From positions 1 to 64,000 of the forward strand of contig NZ_VAUW01000009.1 in the NCBI RefSeq assembly GCF_005771495.1: a stretch of DNA of 64,000 bases, written 5' to 3'. Origin of the DNA: Maribacter sp. ACAM166. Lineage in GTDB: Bacteria > Bacteroidota > Bacteroidia > Flavobacteriales > Flavobacteriaceae. The notes below the pieces were generated by a model, which searched no databases, had not been told where the DNA came from, and saw nothing but the letters and a program-made list of their open reading frames with translations. Of the stretch, positions 35,328-44,322 are shown piece by piece (the first letter of the stretch is position 1; each line of letters starts with the position of its first letter). The position numbers and the translations under genes are program-made.

Positions 35328-37289
35328 TTAAGCTGCCTTTGTATTTAGAAATTTTATGTATACGGATGTACCTTGATCAGTTACCAAAATCATTTTTCCA
35401 TCCAATTGCTTAACCAACAAGTTTACTAAATGGGTGCCAAAACCAGTACCGTCTGCACGATTTTCCGATAGCAATCCTATACCATTATCCCTCACCTCTA
35501 AGATAAGTAAATCTCCTTTCTCCTTTAAAGCTAAATGTATATTGCCCTTTCTATTAGCTGGAAAGGCATACTTTAGAGAATTTGTAATCAACTCATTAAC
35601 AATAAGACCTATAGGTATCGCAATATCTACATCAAGTTCAAGTTCATCCATTTCTAAATCTACTATCACCTGTTCATTTTGTCCATAAGAATGGATAATG
35701 TAGTCAGATAGATTATTAAAATAATCTTTCATTTCTACGGTGGCTAGTTTTTCGCCCAAATATAATTTCTGATGAATCATGCCCATACTATGCACACGGT
35801 GCTGACACTGCTCCATAGCGTCCAAAACATTGGGATCTACAATTGATGCGGCCTGAAGGGATAATAAGCTGGAAACAATTTCCAAATTATTCTTTACCCG
35901 ATGGTGTATTTCCTTCAGTAAGAATTCTTTTTCAGAATTTTTCTTTTGCAACAGTTTGTTCTTTTTGATATTGTTGGAAATGGCCTTATAAGCCAATAAG
36001 AGCAACAATAATAACAATACAGTTATGATGGTGATAAATTGTTGTAATGTCTGCTGCTTTTTGATCTGGGCCTGCTGCAATACTATGGTTCCCTCCTTTT
36101 GTGCAACATCAAATTCTGTTCTTAATTGTGAAATACGGTGATCGGCCTCGGCGGTAAAAACTTCGTTTTTTAGGGAATCATATTCGGAAAATGCATTATA
36201 CGCATTTTTATAATCGTTGTTACTAGCGTATGCCCTTCCCAATTCTTTGTGCGCGTCGCTCAAATAATAGGCATCACCAAAATCTTCAGTGGCCGTTGTT
36301 ATCGATTTTTTGAGCCCCTTAATTGCTTCTTCATAGTTTCCACACTTATTTTGCATTTTTCCAATGGCTAACCAAGAACGCATAAGCATAAAGTTATTTT
36401 CCAGAAGCTCGGCATATTTAACAGCGTTTCGACCGGCTTCTCTAGCATTCTCAAATTCGCCCAAATAGGAATAGAGATCTACCAAAGAAATATAGACATC
36501 GCTCAAATTATTGTAAAACCCATAGCGTTCACCAATGATGATGGAATGTTCATAGTATCTACGTGCTTCTTCATAGTCTTCTAGTGCTAGATAATTATTA
36601 CCAGTGACATATAACGTAAAGCCATAGTCCAAATCGGTAATACCCCAATCTTCAAAGAGTTTTAAGGAACGAAGACCATATTCCAAACCAGTTTCAAATT
36701 TTGCCTGTTTCCAAAAAAGGTTGCTCAAATCACTATAGGCCATAGCCATGGCCTTATTATTGTTCAGCTTTTCACCTAAATCTAGCGCTTTTAGTGCATA
36801 ATCAGCCGCTTTGTCTAATTGGCCCCTGCGTTCATATACATAGCCCAACTGGGTGTTCAAAAATGCTAAATCGGATTGCTCGACCTTAGCCTTGGCCAAT
36901 TCTAGAACTATTTTGGCACTGTCTAATTTTTCCATTCGTAAAAGAATTGCCCCCTGAGTGATTTGGAACCTACCATTCCAGGTAAGTTCATTGTTCAAAG
37001 AGGTAAGCTGTAGACCCTTTTTCGTAAAGGCCATTGCCGTATTTAAGTTTCTGGTATGCCAATAATAAGCCAAATCATTGAGCATGGAGAATTGAACAGA
37101 ATCGATTTTAACCTGATTATAACAATGCTCTAAAGTATCCAGATAGGAGGCTCCGAAATTATCAGTTTCAACAAACACCTTTTTATAAGGATGTACGCTG
37201 CTCAAATCAACTATTTGACCAAAGCTAAAGCTAAGTCCAAAAAAAGACAATAAAACAACGTATCTGAATTTTTGATAAAAGGCACCCAT
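35328..37289 (-). CDS. TPR-containing sensor histidine kinase (HisKA_2 type)
   Basis: This 653 aa kinase has a signal-type N-terminus (FRYVVLLSFFGLSFSFGQ). Seven or so tetratricopeptide repeats occupy about residues 55-390, for example AFLNTQLGYVYERRGQLDKA and YNNLSDVYISLVDLYSYLGE, and are expected outside the cytoplasm. A coiled stretch and one membrane helix (about 418-438, ITIITVLLLLLLLLAYKA) lead to a HisKA_2 dimerisation domain with LLKEIHHRVKNN (His463 the likely acceptor). A HATPase domain has NELITNSLKYAFP and DNGIGL. It is the partner of the LytTR regulator downstream. It is not of the same kinase type as the array at 46413-64000. Confidence 0.94.
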   Translation of the reverse strand: MGAFYQKFRYVVLLSFFGLSFSFGQIVDLSSVHPYKKVFVETDNFGASYLDTLEHCYNQVKIDSVQFSMLNDLAYYWHTRNLNTAMAFTKKGLQLTSLNNELTWNGRFQITQGAILLRMEKLDSAKIVLELAKAKVEQSDLAFLNTQLGYVYERRGQLDKAADYALKALDLGEKLNNNKAMAMAYSDLSNLFWKQAKFETGLEYGLRSLKLFEDWGITDLDYGFTLYVTGNNYLALEDYEEARRYYEHSIIIGERYGFYNNLSDVYISLVDLYSYLGEFENAREAGRNAVKYAELLENNFMLMRSWLAIGKMQNKCGNYEEAIKGLKKSITTATEDFGDAYYLSDAHKELGRAYASNNDYKNAYNAFSEYDSLKNEVFTAEADHRISQLRTEFDVAQKEGTIVLQQAQIKKQQTLQQFITIITVLLLLLLLLAYKAISNNIKKNKLLQKKNSEKEFLLKEIHHRVKNNLEIVSSLLSLQAASIVDPNVLDAMEQCQHRVHSMGMIHQKLYLGEKLATVEMKDYFNNLSDYIIHSYGQNEQVIVDLEMDELELDVDIAIPIGLIVNELITNSLKYAFPANRKGNIHLALKEKGDLLILEVRDNGIGLLSENRADGTGFGTHLVNLLVKQLDGKMILVTDQGTSVYIKFLNTKAA

Positions 37290-37633
37290 TTTGCAAGTTG
37301 ATTCTCACCGAGGAAAATGAGCTTTCAATAAATGTACAACATTCTACCCAGTAATCTCCCGATCAATAATTTCTATGCTTCGGACAATATAAACATCATC
37401 CCATCCCAAATTCTAATGTGATTAGTTGAATTATACTTTCTTTTAATATGATACAGCTTACATAGGGCGGCGATTTTAACTCATCAAATTAGTAGAAAAT
37501 AAATTAGCCGTTTATTATGATACACAGTGATTTTCGGAAGTGATAATCTAGATGCAATGCCTATTACAGCGTTTAGGGGTAAAACCTATGGGTTTTGGTA
37601 GCAGCTAACCAAAATATCGAAAAAAAATTCATC
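37290..37633. other. Divergent intergenic region
   Basis: This 340-bp gap between the minus-strand TPR kinase and the plus-strand NTF2-like lipoprotein should hold both promoters. I see no gene, no strong hairpin and no clear TAnnTTTG with correctly spaced TTG. Confidence 0.4.
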
Positions 37634-38170
37634 ATGAGAAAACAATACTTTTACCTCTTCGTCATTTTGATACTACTTACGTTTGGATGCAAAGACGGAA
37701 AACCAATACAGCCTCAAACAGACTTAACGATTGCCAGCCCCACCGCATCAACCTTAAAAAAAGCCACAAAGAACTATTTAAGTGCCTGGAGTGACAATGA
37801 TACAATTTTGCATCAATTAGTGACTATTAAGAACCTAGTACGTAACGTTAATGGCGAGATTATTTCGGTAAATCAGAACGAACTTTTCAAGACCATGCAG
37901 TTTTGGCATCGGGCTATGCCAGATTTTAAAATGGTAGAAAAAGAAATCAATGTGGTCGGAAATAGAACGTATGTTAATTGGACCGGCACAGGAACCAATA
38001 CAGGAATGTTCGGAAAAGTTCCCCCTTCCGGAAAAAAAGGCCATACGGAGGGCATAAGTATACTAACCTTCGATGACACAGGCCACATTGTACATGAGGC
38101 TGTTTGTTTTGACCTTTTAGGCCTTATGGAGGAATGGGGATATACCATATCGCCACCTGTAATGAAATAA
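37634..38170 (+). CDS. NTF2/SnoaL-like lipoprotein (ester-cyclase type)
   Basis: The protein is 178 aa from ATG 37634, where the lipoprotein signal begins (MRKQYFYLFVILILLTFGCK); the frame extends upstream but without a plausible start. The mature part is a single SnoaL-like cone fold: TLKKATKNYLSAWSDNDTIL helix, then MQFWHRAMPDFKMVEKEI, VNWTGTGTNTGMFGKVPPSG and HEAVCFDLLGLMEEWGY. This pattern fits the ester-cyclase or polyketide-cyclase branch. It is the first of four separate NTF2-like genes within 5 kb and is anchored outside the cytoplasm. The ligand or substrate is unknown. Confidence 0.8.
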   Translation: MRKQYFYLFVILILLTFGCKDGKPIQPQTDLTIASPTASTLKKATKNYLSAWSDNDTILHQLVTIKNLVRNVNGEIISVNQNELFKTMQFWHRAMPDFKMVEKEINVVGNRTYVNWTGTGTNTGMFGKVPPSGKKGHTEGISILTFDDTGHIVHEAVCFDLLGLMEEWGYTISPPVMK

Positions 38171-38252
38171 GAAAGAGGAAAATGACAAATGAAGTGCAAC
38201 GCAATTTTTAATCATAAAAAGTAGATATCCAAATATACATCATACAACTAAG

Positions 38253-38423
38253 TTGCTCGCCGTTCTCTACATAAAAGAGGTATTAGAATCCAACTACCCG
38301 AACCCTATTAGAAAGGAAAAACAAGCTTATAAATTGATGGAAGATTAGAAACGAACGCCTGGTGTAACAGAGGTTACTATAGAAAAATCAAATCATATTC
38401 CCGCCGAGGTTATAGAACGATAA
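38253..38423 (+). pseudogene. Possible decayed small gene
   Basis: One frame reads LAVLYIKEVLESNYPNPIRK, then KQAYKLMED, a TAG, and KRTPGVTEVTIEKSNHIPAE to VIER before a TAA at 38421. The amino-acid pattern is protein-like on both sides of a single stop. No family is recognised. The remaining part of the gap 38424-38706 shows no gene. Confidence 0.3.
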
Positions 38424-38706
38424 AAAAGCGTTTACCTGTGGGTATTTATAAAATAGTCTATTATACACAATGAACTTTAAAGGAAGACAAGTAAGGCTTA
38501 GAATGAATTTTTCGGTCTATTTTATTATTCATGAAAAATAGCTGATTATACGACCTATTATGAAAATAATGTAATTAGCAAGGCAGTCTAAATCCAAGTT
38601 TAAAATACGGCAACCTGAGGGGAGATGAAATAATTTAATTCGAAAACATCAAAAAATATGAGCTTTAAAGTGCCCGTATATTTTTAGAATGGATTAATTT
38701 GTCTTC

Positions 38707-39402
38707 ATGAATAAACAACTTTTGATTTATGGTAGTGGAAGACATACCGTGCCCTTTTTAAAATATATGGCAGAAGCTACAGGTAAAATGAAGCCTAACC
38801 TTTGCTTTATACCTACTGCAAGTGGAGAAGACCAAAATTACATAGATTCGTTTTATGAGGTATGCTCGCAAATTAATGTGGTTCCACACGTAATGAGCGT
38901 TTGGATCAATTCATACGACCAAAAAGAATCGTTCGAAGAGATCATCAAAAGAATGGATGCTATTGTCATAGGTGGTGGAAACACCCTGAACATGTTAGCT
39001 ATTTGGAGAGCACAAGGCATTGACGTTGCCCTTAAAAAAGCCTACGAGAATGGTGTAGTTATGGGTGGCGGAAGTGCTGGTTCATTATGCTGGTTCAATG
39101 GTGGCACTACAGATTCTAGACCTAAAGAGCTAAGCATCGTCGAAGGAATGAGTTTTATTGATAAGAGTCATTGTCCACATTACAACTCCGAGAAATCTAG
39201 AAGACCCTTGTACCATAAAAATATTCTTTCAAAAAAGCTTACTGATGGTTATGCCTGCGATGACCGTTCCGCCATCCATTTTATGAATGGAGAAGTTCAT
39301 ACCTCAATCTCGCTAGACCGTGAGAATCATTCTTACGAAGTGTATTTAAACAGCGATGGTACAATCCAAGAAGTACAACTGCCAACCACTACCCTATCCT
39401 AA
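38707..39402 (+). CDS. Peptidase E-like serine hydrolase (S51)
   Basis: This is a 231 aa cytoplasmic enzyme of the S51 family, which cleaves N-terminal Asp dipeptides or acts as a cyanophycinase-like peptidase. Landmarks are FIPTASGEDQNYI, VIGGGNTLNMLAIWR and the nucleophile Ser in MGGGSAGSLCWFNG (about residues 119-132). DKSHCPHYNSEKSRRP carries the catalytic His region and CDDRSAIHF follows. The length is typical. The gene stands alone, with no operon partner within 280 bp upstream or 500 bp downstream. Confidence 0.88.
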   Translation: MNKQLLIYGSGRHTVPFLKYMAEATGKMKPNLCFIPTASGEDQNYIDSFYEVCSQINVVPHVMSVWINSYDQKESFEEIIKRMDAIVIGGGNTLNMLAIWRAQGIDVALKKAYENGVVMGGGSAGSLCWFNGGTTDSRPKELSIVEGMSFIDKSHCPHYNSEKSRRPLYHKNILSKKLTDGYACDDRSAIHFMNGEVHTSISLDRENHSYEVYLNSDGTIQEVQLPTTTLS

Positions 39403-39566
39403 AATCATAAATCCCCAACTAAGCCCCGAGACATTTTCAGGATTAATTATTTGATATCAAACGTGTCACCATAGTTAAATTAATTTAACGTATTTGAAAT
39501 ACCCTCTAATTTCAGCGCTGATGAAATTATCGTAGAATTGTTTCAAAAGAAAAAGAATAGCTTTTG

Positions 39567-39660
39567 GTGATGACCCTAAAAGACATGAACGAAAAGCTGC
39601 CAAACCAATAATTTTCACGTATCCATAGTTCACTTTTAGAAAGAGTGGTGAAAAAGTAAT
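39567..39660 (+). pseudogene. Remnant of a LytTR DNA-binding domain
   Basis: The plus strand reads VMTLKDMNEKLPNQ, a stop, then FSRIHSSLLERVVKK. This lines up with the LytTR domain of the intact regulator at 34593 (LKVMEDKLPKSSFVRVHRSF). The rest of the 39403-39908 gap contains no further clear coding signal. It looks like a nearly erased response-regulator gene. Confidence 0.4.
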
Positions 39661-39908
39661 TCTTAATAGTAAAGAATTGTGAGAATTGATTAATCGCTTA
39701 CCAACGAATTTACCCCTCTAATTATCCTATAAATTTTGGGTAATTCCATTCCACCTAAAAGCTTCGATAAATAAATGTAGGTATTCGGACAGTTTAAAAT
39801 CTCATCCGTCCAAAACAGATTGTATTTCATTTAGATTATCAATTTCTTTAAAACAAAACTCAAAGTTGCCTATCAATAATTACTGCTAATCAATAAAACC
39901 GAGAAGTT

Positions 39909-40526
39909 TTGAAAAGATTAAAAATGACCATTCTTTTTGTCGTATTGGTATTTGCTGTTACAGTTAGTAAGGCTCAAGAAAACCCCGTGACTTTAGATTT
40001 CAACAATGCTAAGAACGCTTCCGAAACCCTTAAAAAATATGTAAAGGTGCTACAAAATGCCGGCAAGGCTCAAGTAACCACCGCGACTTTAGTTTTCAAC
40101 AATGCTAAGACTGCTTCCGAAACCCTTAAAAAATATGTAAAAGCACTACAAAATGGCAATGCCGATGGTGTAGCCGCCCTGATGTCCAAAGACGCAATGG
40201 TTTATGGGCTTGGTGGTGGTTTAGATTCGTTAAATGCAACGCAACACAAAGCATATTGGACGAATAGCTTTGCCAACTACAATCATAATATTTCGAATGA
40301 TCTGTATTTGCCTATAAAAGTTGAAAATAATTGGAACGAAGGGGAATGGTTGCTTACTTGGGGCGTAAACACCCTAACAAATATCAAAACTGGAAAAGTA
40401 ACACCTGTACCTTACCATATTGCATCATTAGTAGTTGACGATAAAATTACGGCCATGCATTATTATTTAGACTATATCAGCTTATTAACGAAACAAGGGT
40501 ATAAACTAACACCACCAGCTGAGTAA
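39909..40526 (+). CDS. Exported NTF2/SnoaL-like protein with duplicated N-terminus
   Basis: This is a 205 aa protein; the start is TTG 39909 or, less fully, ATG 39924, both giving the signal MTILFVVLVFAVTVSKAQ. A single NTF2-like domain fills the C-terminal two thirds (VKALQNGNADGVAALMSKDA, then HKAYWTNSFANYNHNISNDL, WLLTWGVNTLTNIKTGKVTP and MHYYLDYISLL). The first helix is present twice because of a 96-bp in-frame tandem duplication (39970-40161). The extra copy follows the signal peptide. It is the second NTF2-like protein of the region, and is secreted or periplasmic. The function is unknown. Confidence 0.8.
   Translation: MKRLKMTILFVVLVFAVTVSKAQENPVTLDFNNAKNASETLKKYVKVLQNAGKAQVTTATLVFNNAKTASETLKKYVKALQNGNADGVAALMSKDAMVYGLGGGLDSLNATQHKAYWTNSFANYNHNISNDLYLPIKVENNWNEGEWLLTWGVNTLTNIKTGKVTPVPYHIASLVVDDKITAMHYYLDYISLLTKQGYKLTPPAE
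39970..40161 (+). repeat. 96-bp in-frame tandem duplication
   Basis: 39970-40065 and 40066-40161 are near-identical, both beginning AAGGCTCAAG and containing TTTCAACAATGCTAAGA and GAAACCCTTAAAAAATATGT. Few substitutions separate them, so the event is fairly recent. It duplicates 32 codons across the signal-peptide end and the first helix of the NTF2-like domain. Confidence 0.9.
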
Positions 40527-40912
40527 TTTAAACCTACTATACCAGATATGAATAAATAATTTATACCATACAAAAATTAAATTTTATGCTAGCAGCATTG
40601 TATTTGTTACACGTTAGTCTTCTGCTACTATAAAATGATGAATGACAGCCCAATACTAGATAAAATATGATGTATAGCATTCTATGATAAGGCCAATCTT
40701 TATGGGCTATTTAAACGCCCTAACAAAATAGTATTTATTTGATTTTGAATATATAAACAACAGGCAGGCAGGTTTCGGATGAAGCCATTTTAACACTATA
40801 TAAGTTTCAATTTTAGTGTTGTTGAAAAAAACCACTTATGTAATGTAAAATTTAAGTCTGCTTGTTTTTTTATCCAATGTAATAACCAATTTAATTAACT
40901 AAACAGAATACC
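40527..40912. other. Intergenic stretch without visible gene
   Basis: This is AT-rich sequence of about 385 bp between two exported NTF2-like genes. A short repeat CAGGCAGGCAGG occurs near 40770. No open frame with coding character and no strong terminator is seen. Confidence 0.4.
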
Positions 40913-41848
40913 ATGAAAAAAACAATTTTAATGCTCGTTATGATGACATCGCTCATCACATTTGCTCAAAAGAAAAACGGAACAGTTTATATGGAACATC
41001 CGGCCATTGACGTAGCAGCAAATTTCACAACTGCTCTTGTAAGTGGAGATACCACCAAATTAGCCAGTTTATTATCTGATGATTTTAAAGCATATAATGG
41101 GGTTTCTACAAATCCTGATGTCAAAGGCACAGAAAAAGGACGGTTTATTAAAAACTCCTACCGTTGGTTTGATGAGCTGGATTATTTCTCCATATCTGAT
41201 TCTCCGGGAGCATACCCCGATGCTATTGAGTACAAAAAAGATAATGAAAACGAGGAAGTATGGGTACAAACGTGGGAAATGCTAAAAGGAGTTCATAAAA
41301 CTACGGGAGTAAAGCTTTCATCTCCTATACATCGTCTTATTGTAGTAACCAAAGACAATAAAATTAAGATGATTATTAACTATTTTAACGATAGTATATT
41401 TGATGAATTAGGTCAAAGTTTTTCTAACCGTACCAACGGAACCCTCTACAACCATCATGATAATATTAATACTGTACGAAAGGCTATGTATGCATTTGAA
41501 AACTCAGATTTAGACAAAGCTATAAGTTACTATAGTGAAGATGCAAGGTTTTATAATATAAATGACGATTTAAAGGTATCCGATTCTAAAGCTAATGTAA
41601 AAGCAATACGGCAAAAATTCTTAGACGCTTTTCAAATTAAATCTATAGAAATGATTGGCTATCCTGACTATTTAGAATATGAGATGGGTAATGGCAGATC
41701 AGTATTGTCTTGGTGGGATTTACATTTAATCAGAAAGGCTGACAAAAAAGAAATAGTACTATCAATGCACATGAATGACGATTTTGATGAAGATGGAAAA
41801 ATTATTTCAGAGATGATTTATTTCAACAGAGCATTATTAGAAAAATAA
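40913..41848 (+). CDS. Exported protein with two NTF2/SnoaL-like domains
   Basis: This 311 aa protein has a signal peptide (MKKTILMLVMMTSLITFAQK). Two cone-shaped NTF2-like domains follow. The first (about 25-165) starts HPAIDVAANFTTALVSGDTT and has WVQTWEMLKGVHKTTGVKLS. The second (about 185-308) starts INTVRKAMYAFENSDLDKAI, has SYYSEDARFYNINDDLKVSD and ends with SMHMNDDFDEDGKIISEMIY. The fused pair could mimic the dimer that single NTF2-like domains usually form. A strong terminator follows 5 bp after the stop. It is likely periplasmic. No catalytic set can be assigned. Confidence 0.82.
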   Translation: MKKTILMLVMMTSLITFAQKKNGTVYMEHPAIDVAANFTTALVSGDTTKLASLLSDDFKAYNGVSTNPDVKGTEKGRFIKNSYRWFDELDYFSISDSPGAYPDAIEYKKDNENEEVWVQTWEMLKGVHKTTGVKLSSPIHRLIVVTKDNKIKMIINYFNDSIFDELGQSFSNRTNGTLYNHHDNINTVRKAMYAFENSDLDKAISYYSEDARFYNINDDLKVSDSKANVKAIRQKFLDAFQIKSIEMIGYPDYLEYEMGNGRSVLSWWDLHLIRKADKKEIVLSMHMNDDFDEDGKIISEMIYFNRALLEK

Positions 41849-41852
41849 TACC

Positions 41853-41885
41853 AATGCCGTGAAGTATGTTATACTTCACGGCATT
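41853..41885. terminator. Strong terminator hairpin
   Basis: AATGCCGTGAAGTAT and ATACTTCACGGCATT are a perfect 15-bp stem around a GTT loop, followed by TTTT. It closes the unit ending with gene 40913-41848. Confidence 0.92.
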
Positions 41886-41967
41886 TTTCATAATATGTAG
41901 TCAACGGTAGAATTTAGTCTGACTATTTTTTAAACTAATTGAAAAGCCAAAGAAATTTTAAAAAAAA

Positions 41968-42375
41968 ATGAAAACACTTAGTAATGTGACTACTGTAAAC
42001 AATGTATACAACGCATTTGAAAAAGGTGATATCCCTACCGTTCTTGGATTATTAAATAAAAAGGTGATTTGGAATGAAGCAGAGGGTAATGCTCTAGCGG
42101 ATGGCAATCCATACATAGGACCAGAAGCTGTATTAAATGGCGTCTTTGCACGGCTTGGGGAAGAACACGAATTCTTTAATCTCAAGGACATTGAACTTCA
42201 TAATATGCACAACGACAAAGTGCTAGCAACCTTACGGTATGATGGCAAAAGAAAGAACAATGGTGCTCTATTCAATGCACAGGCAGCACACCTTTGGACA
42301 TTGCAAGATGGAAAAGTAGTCGCCTTTCAGCAATATGTAGATACCAAGCAATTAGCAGATGCAGCGAATAAATAA
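41968..42375 (+). CDS. Cytosolic NTF2/SnoaL-like protein
   Basis: This 135 aa single-domain protein has no signal peptide. It starts with MKTLSNVTTVNNVYNAFEKG followed by DIPTVLGLLNKKVIWNEAEG. NPYIGPEAVLNGVFARLGEE and then AAHLWTLQDGKVVAFQQYVD are the typical later strands of the SnoaL/ketosteroid-isomerase-like fold. The ATG is preceded by an A-rich leader. The RidA-like gene starts 27 bp downstream, so the two may be co-expressed, although in different compartments. No substrate can be named. Confidence 0.85.
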   Translation: MKTLSNVTTVNNVYNAFEKGDIPTVLGLLNKKVIWNEAEGNALADGNPYIGPEAVLNGVFARLGEEHEFFNLKDIELHNMHNDKVLATLRYDGKRKNNGALFNAQAAHLWTLQDGKVVAFQQYVDTKQLADAANK

Positions 42376-42402
42376 TCATGACCCTTTTCAATAGTAAAAT
42401 AA

Positions 42403-42909
42403 ATGAAAATAACAACTTTTTTAAAACTTGGAATTATTTTAGTTCTAATATCAATCATTGCCTTTGGATGTAACCAACAACAAAAAGCAAAAGAGACCGA
42501 AGCAATAGAAGTTAAATCCGAAATTCCCGAATATTTTCACCTGCGACCAGAAGTAGAGAAAGCTTATGGCTATTCACATGCCGTTAAAATAGGGAATGAC
42601 ATAAAAATATCAGGTGCAGTAAGTATGGACGATGAAGGGAATCCAACAGCGGTAGGTGATTTTGAACAACAGATGAAAAACTGCTATGCCGATTTGGAGA
42701 AAATCTTAAAACATTACGGATGCACCTTTGATGACGTTATTGTAGAAAATGTGTTTACCACCACTATGCCCAAGTTTTTGGAATTTGCTTCTTATAGAAA
42801 TGAAATTTATACGAAACAATTTCCGACAGGGTCTTGGCTTGGTGTAAAAGAATTGGCATTGCCAGAATTTATGATTGAAATAGAATTGGATGTGTATAAA
42901 GCAGAATAA
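42403..42909 (+). CDS. RidA-like lipoprotein lacking the family Arg
   Basis: This 168 aa protein has a lipoprotein signal (LVLISIIAFGC) and a RidA/YjgF domain: AYGYSHAVKIGNDIKISGAV, FEQQMKNCYADLEKILKHYG and CTFDDVIVENVFTTTMPKF. Cytosolic RidA enzymes deaminate reactive enamines and use an Arg in a FPARSCVEV-type block. Here the matching block is FPTGSWLGV, so that Arg is Gly. The protein is exported and lipid-anchored rather than cytosolic. It is therefore probably not a classical deaminase and may bind a small molecule. Confidence 0.82.
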   Translation: MKITTFLKLGIILVLISIIAFGCNQQQKAKETEAIEVKSEIPEYFHLRPEVEKAYGYSHAVKIGNDIKISGAVSMDDEGNPTAVGDFEQQMKNCYADLEKILKHYGCTFDDVIVENVFTTTMPKFLEFASYRNEIYTKQFPTGSWLGVKELALPEFMIEIELDVYKAE

Positions 42910-43144
42910 AAACAGGAACAAGTAATAGTTTTTAGTTGGGGCCATGATGCACAACCTTTTTTGAATTTGCACGCAACAATTACAAATGAAGAATAGCTGC
43001 ATTGAAAGCCTGCCAATAATGGCGACTGGAACCACGAGGTAACACAAACGAAAATTAAAGATATTTCCAGATATTCATGAAATTTTCAATAATGATTATC
43101 CGCTTTTAACAGTAATTGCATTAAAAACTAAAAAATTATAAATC

Positions 43145-44182
43145 ATGGAAGCAATTGTTAAAACACAAATTAATCCATCAAAAATTATGCAGATTGGTAC
43201 GGGATTTATGGCTACGAAAACCTTACTGACCGCAGTCAACATGGAACTTTTTACCATCCTTTCAAAAAGAGAACTATCCGGAAAGGAAGTTCAAAACAGA
43301 CTCGGACTCCATAATCGTAATCTCTATGACTTTTTAGATGCATTGGTCGCTTTGGGGTTTCTAAAAAGAAAGGGGCTGAAGGAATCGAGTAGCTATAGGA
43401 ATGCAGAGGATACCGATTTGTTTCTTGATAAAAACAAACCAAGTTATATGGGCGGAATGTTAGAAATGTGTAATAACCGATTGTATTCCTTTTGGAACGA
43501 TTTGGAAGTGGGCCTAAAAACCGGTCTACCACAAAATGAAGCTAAAAATGGAGGCAAACCTGTTTTTGAAGCAATATATGCTGATTCAAAAAAACTAAGG
43601 GAATTTGTCAGTGCAATGGGTGGAATTCAATTGGGGAATTTTATGGCATTTGCCAATCAATTCGACTTTTCAAATTACAAAACATTATGTGACATTGGTG
43701 GTGCTGGAGGTTTTCTTGCAGCACATGTGAGCCTTACTAACCAGCATATGAAATGCACTTCTTTTGATTTGCCCCCAGTTGAACCCATAGCAAAGGAAAA
43801 CATTCGAAATATGGGTTTAACGGAAAAAGTGAACATCAGATCAGGTGATTTTTTTACCGATGATTTTCCGAAAGCAGATGTAATCACCATGGGCAATATA
43901 TTACACGATTGGGGTAAAGAGGATAAAACAATGCTCATCAAAAAAGCATATGATGCTCTACCTAAAGGAGGGGCATTGGTCATCATTGAAAATATAATCG
44001 ATGATGATAGAAGTGAAAATACTTTCGGACTGCTCATGTCTTTAAATATGCTTATTGAAACATCGGAAGGGTACGACTTCACCGCTTCAGATTTTAACGA
44101 ATTGGCCAAAGAAGCTGGTTTTCAAGAAGTCTCTATCATCCCACTTTCGGGGCCAACAAGTGCTGCAATTGCCATTAAATAA
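43145..44182 (+). CDS. SAM-dependent O-methyltransferase (acetylserotonin/hydroxyindole type)
   Basis: This 345 aa enzyme has an N-terminal winged-helix dimerisation domain (about 10-95: GFMATKTLLTAVNMELFTIL followed by SKRELSGKEVQNRLGL). The C-terminal methyltransferase domain has the SAM loop LCDIGGAGGFLAAHVS near 180-195. GNILHDWGKEDK near 258 holds the likely catalytic His of this family. ALVIIENIIDDDR follows. It methylates a hydroxyl on an unknown small molecule. It is followed by a strong terminator, then by the amino-acid permease gene. Confidence 0.88.
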   Translation: MEAIVKTQINPSKIMQIGTGFMATKTLLTAVNMELFTILSKRELSGKEVQNRLGLHNRNLYDFLDALVALGFLKRKGLKESSSYRNAEDTDLFLDKNKPSYMGGMLEMCNNRLYSFWNDLEVGLKTGLPQNEAKNGGKPVFEAIYADSKKLREFVSAMGGIQLGNFMAFANQFDFSNYKTLCDIGGAGGFLAAHVSLTNQHMKCTSFDLPPVEPIAKENIRNMGLTEKVNIRSGDFFTDDFPKADVITMGNILHDWGKEDKTMLIKKAYDALPKGGALVIIENIIDDDRSENTFGLLMSLNMLIETSEGYDFTASDFNELAKEAGFQEVSIIPLSGPTSAAIAIK

Positions 44183-44269
44183 TGACAACACATAAATTAT
44201 AAAATAGTACCAAGTCGATTTCAGTATTTTTTTTGTATTAGCTATTTACCAAACTGACCAACACTTGTA

Positions 44270-44294
44270 AGACCCGAAAGCTACTTTCGGGTCT
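44270..44294 (+). terminator. Intrinsic terminator after O-methyltransferase gene
   Basis: AGACCCGAAAG and CTTTCGGGTCT form a perfect 11-bp stem around CTA, followed by a T-rich stretch. It ends 28 bp before the permease start. Confidence 0.9.
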
Positions 44295-44322
44295 TCTTTA
44301 ATAAGAAATTCATAATCAGAAA

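Noticed and set aside
34593-37289. TPR kinase/LytTR pair as regulator of the kinase array
   Set aside because: The kinase is of HisKA_2 type and translationally coupled to its own regulator. The array uses a different HisKA class and lies 9 kb away on the other strand, so there is no evidence for a link.
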